Positions 33,906 through 44,686 of a stretch of DNA of 64,000 nt are shown piece by piece (positions within the stretch are counted from its first letter, which is position 1; the number at the start of each line of letters is the position of its first letter). The DNA comes from Lineus longissimus. Its lineage: Eukaryota > Nemertea > Pilidiophora > Heteronemertea > Lineidae. The notes below the pieces were generated by a model. The model had not been told where the DNA came from and did no database searches. It was given only the letters and a program-made list of their open reading frames with translations. A program made the translations under genes and the position numbers. The DNA lies in the NCBI RefSeq assembly GCF_910592395.1, contig NC_088317.1, positions 14,448,001 to 14,512,000 on the forward strand, given 5' to 3'.

Positions 33906-34575
33906 ATGCAAAACCATGCGATTGTAAAAAAATCAAGATAGAAATTGTTGTATCTGGTATCAAACAAGGCCTTGTTGCTTTTCCAGCGCAAATCAGATCG
34001 GTATCGTCGAGGAGAGGCTGACATGGACTTGTCGAGGTCGTTTCTCCAGAAATTATATCGGCATTGAAAGGAACAAGAATTTGGCACTTAATACCGGAAC
34101 AGCCCTCCAAATAGGCGCTGGTCTCCGTCCAGCACTGTAAGTATGAACAGTTAGCATGTAGTTTGTCACATTTGCTAATTTTCTAGTTGAATCTAGTTTT
34201 GAACCAGGCTAAAGATTCAACTGCTTTAACATCGAATCCGCTGCAGTGTTTTTAACATCGAATCCGCTGCAGTGTTTAAAAACACTGCAGCGGATTCTAT
34301 GTTAAAGCAAGGTGATATTCATCCGCCTTACAACTACGTCAAGGAGTTCCCTTATGACCCTAAAGCATCGTTTTGAGATGGGATTTCGTGTGGCAACCTA
34401 CTGCAATTGTTACAGTATCCTGTAACAGTACAATATTTACAAGATTTTTGGAAGATTATCCATAAAGATTAATTTTATTATGTACTCATACATCTGTACG
34501 TGAATGAATAAGATCCAAACTAGGAGTCCTACTAGACGATTTTCTACCTAGGAACTTCAAACTTCAAATACATAT
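33906..34575. repeat. 670-bp perfect tandem duplication, second copy
   Basis: Second copy, directly abutting the first. The equivalent hairpin is at 34251-34307. Confidence 0.9.
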
Positions 34576-34583
34576 ACCTCTAG

Positions 34584-37358
34584 ACGCAAGGGCCCAACGC
34601 GCCGCGTAGCGGCAAAAAAGCGAAGCTGGCGAAACATTTATAACGGGTCACCGTCACTTATTATTGGACTTATAGCGCATTTACGGGGTTGCAACTATTT
34701 TGCTTTATAGTGTCACCAGGAAAGAAAAGCATGCGACCTAACGCCGATCTATTTGTATAAAGTGATAATTGGAAGGTATATAGTAGGAAATATCAATAAA
34801 ATAATCATTCCATGTCGTCTTTTGAGGGCATTTTTGATTGTAAAAAATATATGTGTACGTCACCGTAGTCTCTGCAATGATAATTTTATCAGAGCAGTCT
34901 CGCGCAAGTAGAAGTTCTTTACCTACTAGTTCTTCACTTATTAGTCTCAACGTCTGGCGCAAAGCCAGACGTTTTCCATTACGATTTCACTACGATGTTT
35001 GACAATAAGGAGCAGTGCGCGAGATATGCTAATGAGCAGACTTCCCTCGCTTGAGTTTCTGAAGAATGTTCCATATCGCGCTAAGCTCATCACTGCTGAT
35101 TATGACGGGCGTGCAGCGGTAGGTATCTGCTCCCCAACTTCCACCCTAATACGGTACAATAAGTTACCATTTGATGAGAATGGGACAATGCCCTCACTGT
35201 GTATGGAGTCATAGGGATAAGAAGACATTATTCATTAGTGTTGGTACAAGTGATTTTGCCCAAAAAGCATGCGCATTCAAAAAACAAAATATGCAAGGTA
35301 TCACGTACATGACCATGACGACGTGCAGAAAGTGCACTGGCCAGTGCATACCCTATGGCTATGTATAGTAAACATGGTAAACATGAACAACATCATTATT
35401 CATCGGCAGTTCATTTTACTCCGAGCTTTTCCTGAAACATATTGCCATTGATGATTAGGCCTACCATGTACCATGACCAATAACGGCACTAGATCATGTA
35501 GATGTCAACAAGTTCACATGAACCGTATAATCCCGCATAATCCCGCATGGCGCATGTTGGGCATGCGTCTAAACCAAAGCCCCAAAATCACTTGTTTTGG
35601 TCTATTTCACTTGTGTTTCCCCCGTCTCTCAGTCCATAATACATTTACAGTTTACAATCCCCGATCATGGCCCAACAAAAGGTCATCGGTTGACTAAAGC
35701 CAAGGAACACAACTGTTCAATGGATTTATAGTTGAATGCGATCAAACTACGTCTTTTCAATCGTGGATTGTAAATTTAACCCCATTGGCCTAGGGAAGGC
35801 CCTATAACAATACTTTGGACACAGTTATTATCTCCGCTGCCTCCACCATGTTACACACAGTGCTCACTGCTGATTCTAAAATGTGCCACCTAGTCAATTG
35901 CACTATCGTCATCACCTCATCATACTTCATTGACATTACAGGCACACATTGACATAGACCACTGTTGCAATCAACGACACAGTCGCTATCCAAGTAGCAT
36001 TATAGAGGTAATTATCATTATCATACCTCATTAGCATGTGAACCAATCGCGTCGCGTCCTTTGCGATCACGGCAAAGCCTCATGGAATAATGTCTTTCAA
36101 CGTTGAATAATTTTTCATATTCCATGCCTACAACTTCAATTTCTTCATAATCTATGGCTAGAAGTTCAATACTAATATAATATCCAAGATAAAGTTACAA
36201 GAAGTAGTCAATAGGGGTCTCTCACCTCTCACTGTATGTCCACACTATTCACGCTTGTACGAGCAATACATTCAATGCTGAATCTAACAACACCCAGTGC
36301 CCTTACTCTGTATATTAGTCACTGGAAGATGGCCCATTTCACTCCTTGCTTCTACTTCACCTATAGTCTCATTGCAAACGCCTCAGTTCTATGATATCAC
36401 ATTCACTTTCAGCTGTCATGCAACGCAACAACTGTGCTATCTGCCATCGCACATCAACGAAGAAGTGCAGCCGCCCACATTCCACCTCACGTCTGTCCGA
36501 CCAGCTGCAATCCTCGAGGACGCCCCACTGTACCACGATTTCACTACAATGTTTGACAAGAAGTCCAGCAGTGCGCGAGATAGGCTAATGAGCAGACTTC
36601 CCTCCCTTGAGTTTCGGAAGAATGTTCCATATCGCGCCAAGCTGACCACTGCTGACCACTGCTGACCACTGCTGACCATGACAGGCGTGCATTGGACTGG
36701 TACAGGTTGGAACTGAACATTGAATATGCTGGTGGTGACGCTTTCTGATGAGAAGTTGGTCGTGACTGATGCAGTATCCTTGGACTTGTCCACAGCATCG
36801 TTCAATCATTGCTCTCTGAGCTGCCTTGATTCTGCCTTGATTCTGTACCCAAATACTAAGACCAAATGCCTGTTGACTGTGCTTTAAGAGAGACTGGCGC
36901 CATGCCTAGAGATATGACTGACCCCTATTGGCAAATTTGTATGACTTTATCTTGCCTACCTAGCTGCTGCCTATAGTCTCCCTTTAACTGCGGAACACTT
37001 CAAAGTCGATAAAATGCCATGTTCCACCTTTTAATGTGTTCAGACTGCCATTTTCAAAATAATCAAGTCAGGACACTGCCTTCTAGTCTCCTAATAAATT
37101 TTGCTTTCCTCAATATATAATAACATTTCTTCTTCTTCAATGCTTTCATCATTCCAAACTTCTCCTCCTCTGACTTTTACAGGGGTACAGTCCTGGCAAT
37201 CAAAACCCAAATACTGAGACCAAATGCCTGTTGACTGTGCTTTAAGAGAGACTGGCGCCATGCCTAGTCTCTCTTAAAGCACAGTCAACAGACACCAACC
37301 CCCTCAGACTCAGAAACCACAAACGCCCAACCCTTCCTGCTACTCTAATACTTCTGGA
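34584..37358. other. Insertion of about 2.8 kb found only in module C1
   Basis: C3 runs straight from CCTCTAGA into AAGTTTACATCC, whereas here about 2775 bp intervene, so C3 shows the uninterrupted site. The insert has no supported gene. It contains a 110-bp repeat pair (about 35010-35120 and 36556-36690), a TGCTGACCAC tandem (about 36648-36678), a direct repeat (36848-36909 and 37206-37266), a perfect hairpin, and an inverted pair of a dispersed repeat also seen at 1420-1540. Confidence 0.65.
37228..37291. repeat. Perfect 26-bp-stem hairpin
   Basis: Arm CTGTTGACTGTGCTTTAAGA... (37228-37253) is exactly mirrored at 37266-37291, with a 12-base loop containing GGCGCC. An earlier copy of the left arm at 36868-36893 lacks the right arm. 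Confidence 0.85.
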
Positions 37359-38944
37359 TAAGTTTACATCCTATATGGCTCTAAAAGAAGAAATGCCAAT
37401 TCCCAGAATTGTGAGATGTTCACATCGTTTGTTCCTAGGAAGGCGGCAGTGCGGCATGGTAGCTCTGTTTCTGTGCCTTATCGTTTTTGAATGATGCGGG
37501 CTTTGGCTGGGCTTTCTCTCGGTCGGTCATCAAGGGACAGTCCACCAGTACAGAATTACCGAATTGTGACGACTACCAGGCTTGGCAACTGGCCGGAGAG
37601 CAGCACTTGGTCACGTCACGACAATTAAAATGTCAAGCGATTAAACCAAACACGTCATAAACAACTCGGCAAATTCTTCAGTGTAAACTTGACGATGCAT
37701 TGTATATCAAAGCGTATAATCAGTCACCATCATGTTGCAAGACGTACCCATTGCTGTACAGCCAATTGACGAATTTCTTCTCTATTTTTCCGCCGTTCTC
37801 CAATTTTTTTAATCCCATGCAATTTACACGCGAACAGTGACTTCTCAGCGTTGTGTACTCCCGATCCAACAGTACTTGAATATACGATTACAATGCAGGC
37901 GGCCTTACTTTCATTTATATTTACAAAGGACTGACACTTTCGTACGTACGCTGACATGGCTGATGGAAATGTCTTCGCGATCATAGAGCATGCAGTTAAA
38001 ACCCTATATCAATAGAAAAATGCCACAAAACACGTCGTTTTACTGTAAAAGTTTGGTCAACGGTACATCCCACCAAGTGCTAAACTGATATACATGATAC
38101 AGTAGCCTTCTTATGCACAGGGGAATATTTCATTACCTAATGCACTAAGAAGTCATCTCTACCTACTGTTGAAGGAGTGAATGATAGGTGATATGTACAC
38201 CGTCTTCTTTTATAGTTGAAAGTATGGTTTGATAAAGGATTTTAAAGACCTCTGCGCGCGTTATGATCTCGCAGGCATTTGCCTCATCTAGCATAAAAAG
38301 CAACACGCTACTCATACCGATCCACCATCGTTGTGCCTATATCCATCCTAGAAAGGAGGAGACTTTAGGACTGATATTCACCGCCGGCATGCACGCTATT
38401 GTGTTTACAGAACATTATTAGACCCATTCCCTAGACGATAAGAGATACATTCTGTTTAAGTCATACTGGCCATGGTTCTGCTGAAAAATTTCGATAATGA
38501 TTAGAGGATCCATGTAAACAGACTGTGATTATTTTTCTGTTAATCAGATATCGATCGAACACTATGAGTGAATGAAAAGAAATCAATATTAGAGACATCA
38601 TCATCTTACATATCGTCTGAAGAATTTGTACAAAGTGTGCCAACATAAAGGGGTCTTATCCGGGCCTTTTGCGTGAGGAAGTCAGCTGGTTAAGAAATCG
38701 TTAGTCTTGTTTTGTATTTGTCAGTGCTTCTTAGGTCGAAATTTTAGGTTTTTAGAAGAGTCTTAGTTCAGATCTTCTTCAGATTTGTGAACGCGATATG
38801 ACATTCGTTCCAAGACTCTTGCAAAATATAAACACTATAGTTAAATCTTAACTAAGAATCGTACATGAATCTTGAAAAGGGCAGCGACTCCTGGCCTAGG
38901 GTAACCTTCCTTTAACACTCGATAACCTTCCTTTAACACGACGC
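37359..38944. other. Module segment Q (C1), no confident gene
   Basis: Present in all three modules (45487-47880, 56565-57645). Short minus-strand frames at 37730-37984 recur in C2 and C3, but start points and lengths vary and no family is recognisable. Confidence 0.4.
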
Positions 38945-39262
38945 ACTTTGGTCTTGTGTGTCAGTCTGTATAGACTGAAAAGTCTGGGTTTCGTCTTGGA
39001 AAGGACCTTTATCAAGAAACTGTACAGCTGTGAATATAAAGATATCGCGACCGTCCACCAAGATTGCCATAACTTATTTGGATGCGAGATTGACGGAAGT
39101 TATAATTTTTTCACGCCACGCCCCACACCCGCGATAAGGTATTACAAGAGAGGGTCGCTGCAGCCGGTGGTGTTGTGGCTTCACGATGGATTTCATGAAT
39201 TACAGTACACATTTCGAACCGGTCCGTTAACTAACTCACAGCTTGATATTGACCTCTTCTAA
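38945..39262 (+). pseudogene. Gene X remnant in C1 (C-terminal part only)
   Basis: An open frame of 104 codons matches the C-terminal third of gene X. The 5' part (equivalent to about 47893-49150 of C2) is deleted, joining CTTTAACACGACGC directly to the middle of the coding sequence. Unlike C2 it reads GAG where C2 has TAG, so it preserves about 57 further codons. A C1-specific insertion of about 350 bp (39256-39611) then interrupts the end. Confidence 0.7.
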
Positions 39263-39611
39263 AAGGCCTTAATTTTCGAGAAACTCATTTTCTAAAAGGC
39301 CTTAATTTTCGAGGAACGCATTTTCAAAAGCCTAATTATACAAGTAAGTGCAGTGAAAAGATAGGTTCTGGTGGATTTATCATCAAATCGCTTATCTACA
39401 GGTTTTACGTATACACCAGCAACACGGGTAATCTGGTAGTCTGGTGGTGCCCTCACTTTAAAATCGAAGTCTTCCAACTAGTTTGAATCCACATTCAATC
39501 GGCCAATGGCAAAATGTCATTGTGATGAATGATCGAAAGGGACTCTGGCTGATGGGAATATTATATCTTGTTTTGGAGGAGGTATTTTGCACCTAAATCC
39601 TTACGTCATTA

Positions 39612-41202
39612 AAATTGCCGGAAATTTATCAAAATATCAGTGATGTGCTGAAAACACTCCAACCTACAGCAAGTCTACTCCTGGCGCTCATTTAGACACA
39701 CTATTAAAGTGACCCGTCTTTTTCGCTGGCTTTGAAACATCGAGTTTAGACGAGAAAAGTTATCTTCTGAGTAACATTTGGTGGGAAATGCCACGTTTGA
39801 TGGTCAACTGTACCCACGATCATAAAAAAACAGTAGTGTATGACTTCAAGCCCCCTTAAATGTCATTTCGTGGTTTCAAACTACATATTATGCGACTACG
39901 TTTCGTTGAACTATACGTACATAACGGACGTGGATGATTGATGCCAACGAAAAATCTCCAGTCATTCGAAGTTCACTCGAAATTACATTGTATCTCATAT
40001 ATCTTTTATTGGCCGAAACTTTGCTAGTTTTAACGAGATTTTTCCTCGTATATTGATACTGTGTAGTGGGTTGATGGTCACCTGTAATTAAAGTGCACAT
40101 ACAGATACAAAAGTCAGGTCTGCTCAGTTAATTGAAGTTGAATGATTTCATATATTATAGATATACCCGCCTATTTTACACGCCGATTAGTACTCTTGGG
40201 GGAGCTTCGTGCTCGCTTTGTTACGTGTAGCAAGAAAATATCTGCCCCACAATACCGCCTTTACATACTTACTCTCAAAATAGTAAGTACTAGCTGGACA
40301 TTCTTTTTGTCACATATCATTTAACTGATGACAAAATGCACTTCAATGATACATCGGATTAGAATCTGTAAATAAATGTTTGAAAGTGATTTTAGGAAGG
40401 GAAAAACGCCTCAGCCAGATTTTACATAGACGCACTGATTTCGCGTACTGTAATGGTAAAGGTTATGTCAATACGCACTTGCTGGTGTCTCTGTCGTCAT
40501 TTTTACTCTTTCGATTATCAGATCATGTTTTAGTAGTGCTTCCTTGACATATACCTGCTAAAGATGGACACCCTCTTTTCTAAGGACGTTGGTTTGGCCC
40601 AGAAGCGGTATTTCTGATCAATTTCACCATTGTAATCATGACGCCTCTTTATTAATGACATCAATTTTTTAGTAACAATGGTGTTTTAATAGAGAGGTAT
40701 AATTGTATTTGTTAGCACGTGATCCAAATACACTTGTGGGGCGAAAAAAGGAGAGTTATATTGCACCGCCATATAGCAATGGTGGCGTGGCGTTACGTGT
40801 ATGTCAAGACGAGATTGTTTTGAAAGTACATGTAGTAAATGTTTTCGAAGAGATATAAAGATTTTTTCGTTGTTTTCTATGATAGGCCTTGAATAGAGAC
40901 AGGAAAGGATTTTGAGTTTGTAAAGAGGGTTTAGGGTTTTTATTCCCCTAAAAAAACTCAACGGGGTACATATATAATAAAATGTTGGCTGAAAAAACCC
41001 TCAAAGTTCTTTCAAGACCTAAAACGTTTTTTTCTCAAGAGTATATTGCTTTTTCGGCTGGTAGCTTGAATTCAAAGAAACAATGAGCGAAACTTAAAGG
41101 ATTGTTAAACTAGATGTATGCTTCAAATGATTATAATGCTGTACGTTTGTGACAATTGGGACGAAGGTAAAATGGTAATACACCATTGGATAATCCATAC
41201 AT
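39612..41202. other. Spacer between X and Y, C1
   Basis: Aligns to 49462-50905 and 51850-51942 of C2. No supported gene; the small frames are not conserved between copies. Confidence 0.4.
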
Positions 41203-43311
41203 TTACACTGAATTAAACACCTCGAGATATCTATAGACTTCCTCACTCCTTTCTTCATCAATTTTTCTGACATCAGAAGCTACAGGTAAAATAAAATCTC
41301 CATTCCCTGTCATTAGAATTGCTTCATCTATACTTTTCTTATTACTGAGAGAGGTGGGACTTTGGAATATAACATTAATTTTCTCATAAAATTTCTTTAC
41401 ACGGGCGATTATTCCTTCTGATGGGAAACAGAGAATTTGGAATAAGCTAACATCGTTCATCATGCCATTGTGATGAAAGAAAACCAAAAACATATTTCTA
41501 AGTTTATAGAGGGCGCTGTGCATTTTACCAACCCGCGATGTATAATATGCTGTACGCGTCAACTTCGCCTGCCACTTGGCTGATTTCCCCTTCCCCTTGT
41601 GGTAAATCGTAACGGTTACACAACCAGTGTATCTCCTGTTCACGGCAATTAGTCTTCCGTCTAAAGTGATGAAAATAAATGGAGTCTTTAACTCTGGAAA
41701 GGCAGATCCATTTGAAAGCATTCCTGTTCCATTACTCCATGTTAACGTGTACAACGTCGATGATAATGTTAGTTTCGAAAGAAAACACCTAATAATTATG
41801 CAATTATGAAAACAGTAAGGATCAATGTGTGCTTTACAACGGTAACATGGATTGCCTTTCGAAATTATAATTTGGCCGAATAGATTTCCGCCTAATGCGA
41901 AGAGAAACTTGTAAGCATAGACCTTGGGGTGGCCCCTCGGACCAACATGGGCCAGAAGTAACAATTTCATTTCATATATCACGTTAAAAATTCCGACATG
42001 TTCACTTAAAGCTGAAGTATTTTTCACAAGAAGATAGTCCCCTGTTTCCACTAATCTGTTGTAAACAAGTATGGATTTCAGTGTTACTCCCGACTCGTCA
42101 TGAAATGTGTGAATAAATACAATAGAACTCGTCTCATGGTCGTATAAATACGAAAACTTAGTGCCGAACTCCAATATGGCGGAAGCTGGTGGTTTAAACA
42201 ATATTTTCATAGAGCGTCTGTAGCTAATGTTTTTCGGTCTTGAATCCTAAAAAAGGAACAGACTGGCAATGTCACGCACACTCAGTTTACTCGAATATAC
42301 TTAGTGCTTGTCTTGTGGGTGCCACTGAGCCTGTTAAACGCGAAGCTGGAAGTAATACGGTAGTAGCCTACATAAAACAGAACGTCAAGATATCTAGTAG
42401 ACCTGGCTCAAAGCATTCCACCAGCAGTCATTATAATCGTCCAGGCCCCAAAAGCCGTATATGTTTCTTTAGTAGCATGTATCTTTGAACTCGATCGACA
42501 AGTAGGGGAACCAGCCAGTGACTCGGCCGGAAGTCGAAGCCACGAGTTAAAACATGCTGTCGACACGTACCACTGCACCACTGGGGCTCAGTTTTGTTGT
42601 AACTTCACTTAGCACGGAGTATTTTGTCCCGATCCCCCCTCCCCCATCGAGTTACTGACTTTGAAGGCCTACGCCGTTCGTCAAATATTTAAAATGGAAA
42701 TTGAATTGCGTAAATACGTACAGTGTACTTGATATAGTTTTTAACATTGCCGTTTTGTAGACAAATGTACAAATGCTGCATATACCAAATTTCAGCAAAC
42801 TCGTATGCATCATAACAGTTCCTGCTCTTTACGACATTGTGTATCGGCGTAGTCTTCTATTGGTTATTACCTGAAGTTGATGCATCTGATATCCCATCGT
42901 GGTCTTCACCTCCTCCTTCTCCATACACGTTCCCTTCTTTGAGCTGATTTGACAGATCATTTTTCCGTATCTTGGCAATGAGTTCACAGTCGCACAACTG
43001 ATCTTCATCAAACAGAGGAAAAAACACTCGAAGAACGAATCCTGGTTATTATTTTGAAACAGTGGTTCAACTATTTCTCTGTTAATGATTAACCTTTTAA
43101 AATGGAAATCCTTAATTTGTTTCATTTTTCTATTTTCATTGAGGTTCTCAAACGTTATTTGAAAACGTGAACTAAAGTTCAGGTACACAGTATTGTAACT
43201 GCTCAATTTCAGACTTTTCACAGAACTACACACATTGTCCTTACCACTTCCTCTGCAACTATTGTGAACATAGAACTTGTCCTCAGTGTTGCCGTCGGGA
43301 TTTGAAACCAT
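41203..43311 (-). CDS. Gene Y, module C1: unrecognised protein with PAN/apple-like exon
   Basis: Two inferred exons on the minus strand. The downstream exon is 41203-42246: acceptor CCTTTTTTAG, open from its first base, 347 codons, of which 335 follow the first internal Met at 42210. The upstream exon ends at 42871 with CTTCAG|GTAATA. Both sides are phase 0, so they join without a frame change. The upstream exon (from at least 43311) has a cysteine pattern like a PAN/apple module (ECFFLCLMKISC...MICQIS). The long exon belongs to no family I recognise; it is rich in beta-type hydrophobic strands, contains CYRC and several more cysteines, and has no membrane helix. The true 5' end is unknown. 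The C1-C2 changes near 42995-43020 fall mostly at third positions of the PAN frame, supporting that frame. Confidence 0.55.
42521..42598 (-). repeat. tRNA-like SINE head, C1
   Basis: The minus strand reads CCCCAGTGGTGCAGTGGTA (A-box-like), then GGCTTCGACTTCC (B-box-like) at about tRNA spacing. Lies in the Y intron. Probably a tRNA-derived SINE fragment, not a tRNA gene. Confidence 0.4.
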
Positions 43312-43514
43312 TTGGTGACCATAGATAAGCGCTGCTGAATTTCATGAAATATGTATCCGTCATATCTCTCTGCTAGTGAAACAATTTATTCTGTATTGAT
43401 ACCATTGGTTTTTACAGAAGTGAATAAGCAAGATAAACAATGTACAGTATAAAACGTATGCAAATAAACATATAGATATAATTATAGAGATAAAAGGAGA
43501 TACATGATTTAAAC

Positions 43515-44503
43515 GGTATACGGTAAAAAAGGTACAGGAAAAAAAGTACAGGAAAAAAGTTACGGAAATAAAGGTACAGGAAATAAAAGTACAGGAAATA
43601 AAAGTGCTAGAAATAAAGGTACCGGAAAAAAATGTATCGGAAAAAAAGGTACACAAAATGGCATAAGTAGGTAAAAAAGGTACAACATTTTTTTTTAGAA
43701 TATTATTATTCTCTTCAACTGGTTCAGGCTCGGCCTATGTATTAATCTTTTATTGCCCATTTTCTGCTTCTGTGACTAAGGTGGTGCCTTAAAATAGTTT
43801 AATACATTGCGGACAATTTTGTTACGGAATGAATTTGAGGAAAATTCATGGAAGAAGTTGCCCAACAGGGGAGCAGACGTTGTTTTGGTAATAACTACAT
43901 CCATGTTCTTTTAAATTTTAAAATACTCGAGTCGTATTCTTATTAGGGGCGGATCCAGGATCACGGGAAAGGGGGGCGCACCTAGTATCCTAGTATACCT
44001 GCCTTGTGTTTGGTCTTAAATCTAGTTTTTTGTCTATAAGACCAGGCACATTGTTAATTGGGTCCAGCTCTATGATGAATGCTAATTGATTAATTGCAAC
44101 TTAACTTGAACATTGGTACATTTATCAGTTAATCCTTATGCAGAGGGAATTGTCCTAGAATCTTTACAATCATCATGATCTTGATAGTCGTGTTTTCACT
44201 ATTGAAGACCATAACGGTATACTGGAAATTTGATATACCTATTTCTTAGGCCTATGCATTGCCTAAGGAACAAATAAAGTTAAAGTTATGAATAGAACAG
44301 GAGAGAATTCAAATGATATTTAAAAAAAATTGTGTACTTTTTTACCTATTTATGCCATTCTCTGTACCTTTATTTCCAGTACTTTTATTTCCTGTACCTT
44401 TATTTCCTGTACCTTTATTTCCTGTACCTTTATTTCCGTTCCTTTTTTTCCAGTACCTTTTTTCCAGTACCTTTTTTTCCTGTACCTTTATTACCTAGAT
44501 TCG
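43515..44503. mobile_element. Foldback element with inverted GGTACAGGAAATAAA arrays, C1
   Basis: 989 bp flanked by ATTTAAAC on both sides (43507-43514, 44504-44511). The left array (about 43523-43690) has units such as GGTACAGGAAATAAA; the right array (about 44330-44497) is the same in reverse. A unique centre of about 640 bp contains no gene. Module C2 at 54331-54342 reads straight through TTTTAAACATG, showing the empty site. The 8-bp duplication is hAT-like. Confidence 0.85.
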
Positions 44504-44686
44504 ATTTAAACATGATACACCCAAGCGCATATACCAACTTAGAATCACACGCTGTATCACCGAATGTCCAATCGTATTTAGTGTAACATTAGGTTTGGAG
44601 TAGCTACGTCCTTGAGTACATGCAATTGTGGCAACGCATGTCGTAGTGTTAAGTCATAACATGAGACACTGCACTCGCACTCGCAC

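Larger units (their letters stand above)
31891..44514. repeat. Module copy C1 of a second tandem array
   Basis: Begins at ATACACCCAAGTGCATATAC, as do C3 (54343) and, with one change, C2 (44515). Order: P segment, Q segment, X remnant, spacer, gene Y. Longer than C2 because of a 670-bp tandem duplication, an insertion of about 2.8 kb, one of about 350 bp and a foldback transposon. Lost about 1.2 kb carrying the 5' part of gene X. Confidence 0.85.

Noticed and set aside
42521-42598. Functional tRNA gene
   Set aside because: A- and B-box-like motifs are present but no full cloverleaf can be drawn; retained only as a SINE-like fragment.
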